From contig JAKQTP010000195.1 of assembly GCA_029563035.1 (NCBI GenBank), forward strand, positions 1 through 9,395: DNA of 9,395 bases, given 5' to 3'. This DNA comes from an archaeon (GTDB taxonomy: Archaea > Iainarchaeota > Iainarchaeia > CSSED10-239). The position numbers were made by a program, and so were the translations under genes. Below the pieces are notes generated by a model. That model worked only from the letters and a program-made list of their open reading frames with translations, made no database searches and was not told the origin of the DNA. Positions within the stretch are counted from its first letter, which is position 1; every line of letters begins with the position of its first letter. Below are positions 5,084 to 9,395 of this stretch, one piece after another.

Positions 5084-5094
5084 CTTATTTTGTT

Positions 5095-6408
5095 TTAAAT
5101 ATTACGATATTTTTCCATTATTTCCCTTTGCCTTATTGCTTGTTCTTTTGTTGGTGCAAGCCCAATATATTTACACGTGTGATCATTTTTTAATATTGTT
5201 ACTGCAAATCTTTTCCAACTTGCCACTTCGCTATTATGACTATGTATCATATCTAAGTGATCTGGAAAAGACTGTATTCTTATTCTTATTTTAGTCTTTT
5301 TACCATGTGCTGTAAAACCGTTTTCTAAGAATTGTATATTATTTCTCCTTAAATCTTCTATAACATTATCAGGCAAACCACGCCCCACTCTGCCCCAATA
5401 ACGCAAAGATTGAATGAAGCGTAATTTAAAATTTTCTGAAACTTCCTTTGGTAATGTATCTAATAAAAATTTAACAAAAGACTTCCAAGTATGCCCGTCA
5501 GGCAATTTAAAAGTATGATAGTTTAACTGTTTACCATAAGTAGCTATAAAATTAGCCCCTGCAACTCTAGCACAAAGAGTTGCCCAAACATTCGGGTCGA
5601 TTACTCTATATAAATTAAGACTACTTTTGCTTTCAGACATAAATGGGCTTGCAACTCTCATTTGTGCTATTGATAAACCTGCTTTCCAAAATATATCATA
5701 AAGTTTATTATAATCCCATGCAAACTTTGCATTTGCAATCCATATATCTTCTGTTTTCCAATCATAAATAGGATAACAATTATAAACATTTAATTTGTTA
5801 TCTCTTTTCTTTTTTGTCCAATCCATGCCTTTTAATGTTTTTTTTCTGTCATTCATTATTGCTCTAAATCTATTTAATGATTCATCACATCTAATTCCTA
5901 TTAAACAAGCGCATAGTTCACCATTAGAATACCAATCTCCAAAATCATCCCAAAAATCATCATAAGTCATATTTTCTTTAAAAAATGAAAAATTACAATT
6001 TTGAAAATTTACAACATAATCATCTTTTGGCATTTGTCTAATCCATTTATGCTTATCTTTTTCACCCCAACATTGCCATTCTATTGCATAAGAACTGACA
6101 GTGCATGGTAGAGTTATAGGTAAACAACACCAATAAACATCTAGCATTTCAATGTTTTCTCTTATAATTCTGTGCATAAAATCAATTGAATATTCATAAT
6201 TAGCTTCATTGTCAAGTATCATTATTCCTAACTTATCTTTTATATTATTTTTTTTCATATAATCTAAAACTAAATTAAGCATAACACCAGAATCCTTACC
6301 TCCAGAGAAACTTAAATATATTCTTTTAAAATTTTTGAATATAAAATCTATACGCTTATTAGAAGCGTCATAAACATTAATTACTTTTGAATAACTTTTA
6401 CCTTTCAT
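5095..6408 (-). CDS. ibrA: PAPS reductase/DUF3440 family protein, IbrA-like
   Basis: 437 aa. The adenine-nucleotide alpha-hydrolase fold opens with YLSFSGGKDSGVML (31-44), whose SGGKDS is the PP-loop that binds the phosphates of ATP or PAPS. LDNEANYEYSIDFM (65-78) matches the second conserved strand, and ACLIGIRCDESLNRFRAI (167-184) is typical of the IbrA/YbdN group. YPIYDWKTEDIWIANAKF (212-229) is the conserved region after it, and SWKRFAVTILKND (397-409) closes the protein. It has several Cys residues (94, 95, 102, 113, 138, 166, 168, 174) but not the ECGLH-type active-site Cys motif of true PAPS reductases. That suggests nucleotide activation rather than sulfate reduction. IbrA of E. coli acts with IbrB, and both are present here. 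A leader with terminator-like and competing stems precedes it. Confidence 0.87.
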   Translation of the reverse strand: MKGKSYSKVINVYDASNKRIDFIFKNFKRIYLSFSGGKDSGVMLNLVLDYMKKNNIKDKLGIMILDNEANYEYSIDFMHRIIRENIEMLDVYWCCLPITLPCTVSSYAIEWQCWGEKDKHKWIRQMPKDDYVVNFQNCNFSFFKENMTYDDFWDDFGDWYSNGELCACLIGIRCDESLNRFRAIMNDRKKTLKGMDWTKKKRDNKLNVYNCYPIYDWKTEDIWIANAKFAWDYNKLYDIFWKAGLSIAQMRVASPFMSESKSSLNLYRVIDPNVWATLCARVAGANFIATYGKQLNYHTFKLPDGHTWKSFVKFLLDTLPKEVSENFKLRFIQSLRYWGRVGRGLPDNVIEDLRRNNIQFLENGFTAHGKKTKIRIRIQSFPDHLDMIHSHNSEVASWKRFAVTILKNDHTCKYIGLAPTKEQAIRQREIMEKYRNI

Positions 6409-6428
6409 TTTTTAGATTGAATTATTTT

Positions 6429-6455
6429 AAAAAAGCGGCTCGGAATAACACCGCT
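6429..6455 (-). terminator. Intrinsic terminator after the exonuclease gene
   Basis: Read on the minus strand, AGCGG (6455-6451) pairs with CCGCT (6438-6434), with a possible U-G closing pair inside, and is followed at once by a run of T (6433-6429). It lies about 50 bp past the stop of the exonuclease gene and 20 bp before the start of the IbrA-like gene. It would reduce or end transcription between the recombination genes and the cassette unless overridden by the competing stem at 6440-6475. Confidence 0.6.
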
Positions 6456-6475
6456 GGATCAAATAACAATTCCGA
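6440..6475 (-). promoter_or_regulatory. Stem competing with the terminator, candidate antiterminator
   Basis: TCGGAAT (6440-6446) and ATTCCGA (6469-6475) are perfect 7-bp complements. The 5' arm of the terminator (6451-6455) lies in the loop of this stem, and the near arm of this stem (6440-6446) lies in the loop of the terminator. The two stems interlock and probably cannot both form, because only one base separates 6438 from 6440. On the minus strand the longer stem would form first. This is the arrangement of an attenuator, although no ligand-binding domain or leader peptide is evident. Confidence 0.4.
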
Positions 6476-6504
6476 TTTATGAGCAAAAAGTAATAAAGAA
6501 AAGC

Positions 6505-7332
6505 CTAACCTGTCATATTGATAGTTTGGTAACTTCTATCAGTTCCTAAGTAAAGGAATAAATGATTCTTTTCAAATTCATTTAGCCATGTTTCACCATA
6601 AATATTTTTGTACGTTTCGATTACTGTTTGTTCAAAATTATCTGATGATTCGAGTATCTTAGCGGCTTTTACCTTACCTATTCCTTTTATTCCTTTGACA
6701 TTATCCGTCTGGTCTCCTGTTAACATTTGAAGCCAAAAATTGTATTCAGCTTCTTTTTCATTTACAATTATTAACCCTTTGCATTCGTTTTTGATTCTAT
6801 TTCCAAAGGCATCTTTTTCTTTTGATGGCTTTCTATAAAAATTAAAATGAATACCTGCGATCTGTAATAAATCCTTATCTAAGGAAATAATTATACATTC
6901 TGATTGTCCTAATTCTTTGGCTCGATCTGCTATTAGGTCGTCAGCTTCAAAACCTAACTTTACAGTCGCAAAATTGCTATCTAATAGATACTTTCTAACC
7001 TTGTTGGCCCATTTGGTCATTGGATTAATTTTAACGTCTCTATTAGCTTTGTATTCGTTAAATAAATGCTTTCTTATAGATAATCTTGGAGTTATGAAAT
7101 ACTCACAAAATGAAATATCAAAACCATTCTCTTTAAACTCAGGTGAACGCTCTATTTCAGTCATAAGACCGTCACCCATGTTGCATAGTCTATTTATCGA
7201 ACGATCTACAATTTCTTTTTCCATCCATTCTCTTGATTTTTGTTGTACAAAAAATTGTTTGATCTCTTGAATAGAAACTACTTTGTAAACAGACTGATAA
7301 ATTAAGCTATCGTAATCAATTAATCCAATCAT
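6505..7332 (-). CDS. 5'-3' exonuclease, PolA N-terminal/T5 FEN type
   Basis: 275 aa, an intact stand-alone member of the flap endonuclease family that degrades DNA from 5' ends and removes flaps or primers. Metal-binding residues are in place: Asp6 and Asp8 (GLIDYDSL), Glu129, Asp131 and Asp132 (FEADDLIA), Asp152 and Asp154 (SLDKDLLQ), Asp207 and Asp210 (TGDQTDN). The helical arch basic segment is FNEYKANR (91-98). The helix-3-turn-helix that grips duplex DNA is GIKGIGKVKAAKIL (214-227). It starts 4 bp after the stop of the RecT-like gene, so the two are coexpressed. It could supply resected ends for the annealing protein or process replication intermediates. The family call is firm; its precise phage role is inferred. 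Confidence 0.9.
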   Translation of the reverse strand: MIGLIDYDSLIYQSVYKVVSIQEIKQFFVQQKSREWMEKEIVDRSINRLCNMGDGLMTEIERSPEFKENGFDISFCEYFITPRLSIRKHLFNEYKANRDVKINPMTKWANKVRKYLLDSNFATVKLGFEADDLIADRAKELGQSECIIISLDKDLLQIAGIHFNFYRKPSKEKDAFGNRIKNECKGLIIVNEKEAEYNFWLQMLTGDQTDNVKGIKGIGKVKAAKILESSDNFEQTVIETYKNIYGETWLNEFEKNHLFLYLGTDRSYQTINMTG

Positions 7333-7336
7333 AACA

Positions 7337-8161
7337 TTATGCGTTTACCAATTCTTTTACATCCATATTATCCATTTGATAGGATAATTCAAGTTCTTTC
7401 TTTACGTTACCAAATAAAGCCAAAAGATCTATGTTTTTTGGTCTTGTAAGTATTTTCTTGTTACTTGTCATGATAGTGTCCAACTCTTCTAAAGATTGAG
7501 CGTTTTCGATCATTTCTTTTAGATCAAAGTAATCTTCACCTTTTTGAAGTTCTTTTGATGCTTCAATGTCATCTGGCTCCCAAACTGAAATTCCATGTAA
7601 AAGATGTGCTAAATAAAAACTTGCTATCATTCTTACACCGTGAAATCGCATTTTATTCTTTTTTGCATATGTCATTGCTTTAGATTTAACCAAAATTTGA
7701 TCAGTATCTTTGGCTGTTTCTTCTATTACTTCACCATTGTAATTTACTTTTACAGTAACTTGGTTTGGTGTCTCATTTATGTATGAGATTTTTACACCAT
7801 TTTTTGTCAATTGAGATACTAAACCAGAACCCCAAAATCCAATATTTCCATTTACAACATAAAGACTTCCTAATGATTGCATTTCAGTCAATCCTAATTC
7901 TTTTCCTGCTTTAATTAAAACATAAGCTTGCTCAGGTGTTAGATTTGGGAACGCTTTCGATTCTACAAACTTGCGAGCCATTTTTAACTCATATTCCAAC
8001 ATTGCATTCATTTTGGCAATCTCAGGAAACAATTCCATTTCTACCATCTTTTCTTTAAATGTAACTGCCTTTGATTCAGATTTTACAATTTGCTGATCTT
8101 TCTCTAAAATCTGTTTTTTTAGTTCAGCTATTTCTTTGTTTAATACTTCTACTTCGCTCAT
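7337..8161 (-). CDS. RecT/Bet-like single-strand annealing protein (putative)
   Basis: 274 aa. The N-terminal 40 residues are a predicted coiled coil (EVLNKEIAELKKQILEKDQQIV). Residues about 60-125 contain the pattern seen in RecT-like phage recombinases: FPNLTPEQAYVLIKAGKELGLTEMQSLGSLYVVNGNIGFWGSGLVSQLTKNG. A beta-rich middle follows (VKISYINETPNQVTVKVNYNGEVIEET), then a basic helical part (VKSKAMTYAKKNKMRFHGVRMIASFYLAHLLHGI, with WEPDDIE after it). These proteins coat single-stranded DNA and anneal complementary strands. Its partner is probably the exonuclease 4 bp downstream; no RecE or lambda Exo homologue is visible. The resemblance is motif-level and by eye, so another SSAP subfamily is possible. 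The acidic C-terminus would suit an SSB contact, but that is speculative. Confidence 0.72.
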   Translation of the reverse strand: MSEVEVLNKEIAELKKQILEKDQQIVKSESKAVTFKEKMVEMELFPEIAKMNAMLEYELKMARKFVESKAFPNLTPEQAYVLIKAGKELGLTEMQSLGSLYVVNGNIGFWGSGLVSQLTKNGVKISYINETPNQVTVKVNYNGEVIEETAKDTDQILVKSKAMTYAKKNKMRFHGVRMIASFYLAHLLHGISVWEPDDIEASKELQKGEDYFDLKEMIENAQSLEELDTIMTSNKKILTRPKNIDLLALFGNVKKELELSYQMDNMDVKELVNA

Positions 8162-8179
8162 TATTAAATATTTATTAGG

Positions 8180-8446
8180 TTAAAAATTTATGTACTTTTC
8201 TAATATCTTTTCAAATCCTATATGGATGTTATCAAAGATGTATGTTAACAATTTCTTTTGGCTGTTACCAGCATATCCATTCATGAAATTTTGCATTGTT
8301 GCGGCTGTTACGTTATTTTCGCTGCTAATATCAATTAAAGACATTTTAAAAAAACCTTTTTTTTGCAGTTCCCTTAATAATTTCTTTCTTGTTGGTGGAT
8401 TTAGCTCCATGACTTTTGAAACTATTAATTCTGTTGTTATTGTCAT
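8180..8446 (-). CDS. Small helical protein, HTH-like, 88 aa
   Basis: A helical protein of 88 residues starting MTITTELIVSKVMELNPPTRKK. Residues about 38-58 (IDISSENNVTAATMQNFMNGYAG) resemble a helix-turn-helix of the lambda-repressor type, with a possible recognition helix at AATMQNFMNG. The N-terminal half is basic (RKKLLRELQKKGFFK). A longer frame opens at 8503, but I prefer the ATG at 8446. It overlaps the stop of the 31-aa ORF upstream as ATGA, and the extra 19 residues (MQNSSIYFNHITNIKQSNQ) look like read-through of that ORF in another frame. The RecT-like gene begins 18 bp downstream. It may be a regulator of the early operon, but no family is recognised. Confidence 0.7.
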   Translation of the reverse strand: MTITTELIVSKVMELNPPTRKKLLRELQKKGFFKMSLIDISSENNVTAATMQNFMNGYAGNSQKKLLTYIFDNIHIGFEKILEKYINF

Positions 8447-8538
8447 CTGATTAGATTGTTTAATATTAGTAATGTGATTGAAATAAATACTGCTATTCTG
8501 CAAATTTTATCTAATGTTCGGTCGAGTTGCTCGTTCAT
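8443..8538 (-). CDS. Small membrane peptide, 31 aa
   Basis: ATG at 8538 to TGA at 8443-8445 encodes MNEQLDRTLDKICRIAVFIS followed by ITLLILNNLIR. The first 12 or so residues are charged and residues about 13-30 form one hydrophobic helix (ICRIAVFISITLLILNNLI), so it would be a single-pass inner-membrane peptide. Its stop overlaps the ATG of the 88-aa gene (ATGA, 8443-8446), suggesting translational coupling, which is the main reason to believe it. An A-rich leader precedes the start. Small membrane peptides in phage early operons can act in lysis inhibition, superinfection exclusion or toxin roles; none can be assigned here. At 31 codons, chance remains possible. Confidence 0.5.
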   Translation of the reverse strand: MNEQLDRTLDKICRIAVFISITLLILNNLIR

Positions 8539-8622
8539 TTTGATTCTGATTTATGATTTTTAAAAATTGGATTAACACTACTTTTAGCACTAACCAAAAA
8601 CCCAAAATATTTTCTTTTTTGT

Positions 8623-8657
8623 TAGGATTTGCCCACCACTTTTGGCAGGCTATCCTA
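8623..8657. repeat. Intergenic hairpin overlapping the right inverted repeat
   Basis: TAGGAT (8623-8628) and ATCCTA (8652-8657) pair perfectly. GCC (8631-8633) with GGC (8648-8650), or alternatively TGCC (8630-8633) with GGCA (8644-8647), extends the stem. The loop carries CACCACTTTT. No U-tract follows on either strand. It lies in the 138-bp gap (8539-8676) between the excisionase-like gene and the 31-aa ORF. It shares bases with the long-range repeat at 8650-8672, so the two may be one element. No other gene is visible in the gap. Confidence 0.45.
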
Positions 8658-8672
8658 TCGGAACACAATTAT
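8650..8672 (-). repeat. Right copy of a long-range inverted repeat
   Basis: On the minus strand this reads ATAATTGTGTTCCGAT, then AGGATAG, matching 687-708 on the plus strand with a single extra A. It lies just downstream of the stop of the 87-aa gene. On the minus strand it also contains TATAATTG (8673-8666), one mismatch from the TAnnTTTG -7 box, so it could be part of a promoter for the 31-aa/88-aa/RecT unit. No clear -33 is seen. Confidence 0.6.
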
Positions 8673-8676
8673 ATTT

Positions 8677-8940
8677 TTATACTATGCCTTTGATTTTGTT
8701 TAGAGATAGCCATTTGTCAATATCTCTAATATCAAAGATTATATCTTTGTCTCGCTGTGAATATCCAATTTCATTTTTGTACTTATCTAAATATTGTGGT
8801 GACACTCCAACGTATTTAGCGGCTGCACTTTTTTTCAAATATCTTTTTGAAGAAAATAACAATTCTATGTTTTTAACCAACTTATTTAAGGCGTCGGTAT
8901 TTTCTTTTATTTGATCTTTGATAATATTTAATTCTGACAT
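8677..8940 (-). CDS. Excisionase/MerR-like HTH DNA-binding protein, 87 aa
   Basis: The N-terminal 30 residues form an amphipathic helix or short coiled coil (NIIKDQIKENTDALNKLVKNIELLF) that may dimerise. Residues 33-80 match the excisionase-type winged helix (helix_turn_helix_17-like): RYLKKSAAAKYVGVSPQYLDKYKNEIGYSQRDKDIIFDIRDIDKWLS, in which KSAAAKYVGVSPQYLDKY is the helix-turn-helix and DIIFDIRDIDKWL is the typical 'i.F...diekWl' close. Such proteins act as recombination directionality factors or as small transcriptional regulators. No integrase gene is in the window to decide between these. The start overlaps the end of the wHTH gene by 13 bp, so both are in one operon. The DNA-binding assignment is good; the exact function is open. 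Confidence 0.8.
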   Translation of the reverse strand: MSELNIIKDQIKENTDALNKLVKNIELLFSSKRYLKKSAAAKYVGVSPQYLDKYKNEIGYSQRDKDIIFDIRDIDKWLSLNKIKGIV

Positions 8941-9233
8941 TTTATAAATTTATTGATTGATTCAATATCTTTTATTGGTCTATCGGATATAAAAGAAAGT
9001 ACATTTTTCCCAGATTTTTTTAATTCAACCCATCCGCTTTTTTCAAGATCATGTACAAATCCAGATGCTACCGAATGATCTGATAACCGTAACTTAATAA
9101 ATATATCAGTTATAGAACAACCTTCATTATTTATTATGAAATTTAGAACATCAAATCTATTTTTGATAGTGTTTATCTTTGAATACGCTTGAGCTAATTT
9201 AGCTTTATTGTATGATGATATTTTTGTTTTCAC
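8928..9233 (-). CDS. Winged-helix DNA-binding protein, 101 aa
   Basis: A basic N-terminus (MKTKISSYNKAKLAQAYSKI) is followed by a compact winged-helix domain at residues about 22-80: RFDVLNFIINNEGCSITDIFIKLRLSDHSVASGFVHDLEKSGWVELKKSGKNVLSFISD. The helix 'SITDIFIKLRLSDHSVASGFVHDLEKSGWV' has the spacing of MarR/ArsR-like folds, with SDHSVASGFVHDL as the recognition helix and a short wing after it. There is no effector domain, so it is probably a small regulator or accessory DNA-binding protein. It is followed by the excisionase-like gene with a 13-bp overlap. A GC-rich hairpin (9256-9296) lies 22 bp before its ATG and could influence its expression. The fold is fairly clear; its target is unknown. 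Confidence 0.75.
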   Translation of the reverse strand: MKTKISSYNKAKLAQAYSKINTIKNRFDVLNFIINNEGCSITDIFIKLRLSDHSVASGFVHDLEKSGWVELKKSGKNVLSFISDRPIKDIESINKFIKCQN

Positions 9234-9255
9234 TTTTGTTTGGATTTTTAAATTA

Positions 9256-9296
9256 GGGCCCGTCTATGGATACTATTCTCAGGTCGTGACGGGCCC
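9256..9296 (-). repeat. GC-rich 9-bp inverted repeat between two genes
   Basis: GGGCCCGTC (9256-9264) and GACGGGCCC (9288-9296) are perfect complements around a 23-nt loop, in DNA that is otherwise very AT-rich. It sits 18 bp beyond the stop of the partial gene at the right edge and 22 bp before the ATG of the wHTH gene. On the minus strand the stem is followed by TAATTTAAAAATCC, a poor U-tract. It may be a weak terminator or mRNA structure, or an operator. Each arm contains the self-complementary GGGCCC. Confidence 0.6.
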
Positions 9297-9314
9297 CGTG
9301 TTTATAGAGATTGG

Positions 9315-9395
9315 TTATTGTACGGTTTGAAAATTCTTTACAAATACAGCCTTCAAATAATAAAAGCCGTTCACATGCTCATATACATTTTTACC
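9315..9395 (-). CDS. C-terminal end of an unidentified protein
   Basis: The frame is open from the right edge of the window to a TAA at 9315-9317, giving 26 residues ending in YLKAVFVKNFQTVQ. The reading matches the strand of all other genes, and a strong hairpin follows 18 bp after the stop, as expected at the end of a gene. The tail mixes aromatic and charged residues (GKNVYEHVNGFYYLK) and resembles the end of a small globular protein rather than random translation. No family can be assigned from 26 residues. Being short, the open frame could be accidental. Confidence 0.4.
   Translation of the reverse strand, partial: GKNVYEHVNGFYYLKAVFVKNFQTVQ

Noticed and set aside
4056..6408. Dnd phosphorothioation system
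   Set aside because: DndC is also a PAPS-reductase-like protein, but there is no DndA-type cysteine desulfurase, DndD or DndE, and the protein here has the DUF3440/IbrA layout.
6434..6475. Pseudoknot riboswitch of the preQ1 type
   Set aside because: The two stems have pseudoknot order, but only one base is left to cross a 7-bp stem, which is sterically unlikely. There is also no recognisable ligand-binding core.
8447..8503. Start of the 88-aa gene at 8503
   Set aside because: The extra 19 residues overlap the 31-aa membrane ORF, and the ATG at 8446 forms an ATGA overlap with its stop.
1..9395. tRNA, rRNA or integrase attachment site
   Set aside because: I saw no tRNA-like cloverleaf, rRNA segment or integrase gene, although a by-eye scan cannot exclude a short attachment site.

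Overview
The window looks like the early (replication and recombination) region of a temperate phage or related integrative element from a Bacteroidota host, most likely a flavobacterium. The DNA is very AT-rich. Every supported gene is on the minus strand. Starts are preceded by A-rich leaders without Shine-Dalgarno sequences. The one convincing promoter has a Bacteroidota-type TAnnTTTG -7 box. YopX, a DnaC-type loader, a replication initiator, a RecT-like annealing protein and a 5'-3' exonuclease together are typical phage content. No structural genes, integrase, tRNA or rRNA are visible. The host assignment is inference.

Layout in the direction of transcription (right to left): the tail of an unidentified gene (9395-9315); a GC-rich hairpin; two small DNA-binding proteins (winged helix 9233-8928, excisionase/MerR-like 8940-8677); a gap with a hairpin and a long-range inverted repeat; a 31-aa membrane peptide translationally coupled to an 88-aa protein (8538-8180); a RecT-like protein (8161-7337) and a PolA/T5-type 5'-3' exonuclease (7332-6505). 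A terminator with a competing stem (6429-6475) follows. Then comes an accessory cassette: a PAPS-reductase/DUF3440 protein like IbrA (6408-5095), an ectoine-synthase-like cupin (5083-4712), a ParB-fold protein like IbrB (4697-4056), and three small unknown genes with overlapping ends (4059-3176). The replication module is next: an initiator with iteron-like repeats inside its coding sequence (3179-2379) and a DnaC-like ATPase (2361-1606). It is followed by YopX (1587-1237), a 58-aa ORF (1216-1040) and a 62-aa ORF (1036-848). A regulatory gap (656-847) holds a promoter, a 14-bp palindrome and a terminator. A 91-aa winged-helix protein (655-380), a hairpin (319-377) and the start of another gene (278-1) finish the window.

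How the genes may work together: the initiator probably binds repeats within its own gene and recruits the DnaC-like loader, which would deliver the host replicative helicase. The RecT-like protein and exonuclease supply recombination. The central IbrA/EctC-like/IbrB cassette is the unusual part. An orphan cupin of the ectoine synthase family sits between a PAPS-reductase-fold enzyme and a ParB-fold protein, with no ectA or ectB. One of the small downstream proteins carries a motif also present at the C-terminus of the IbrA homologue. This suggests a dedicated but uncharacterised biochemical system carried by the phage.
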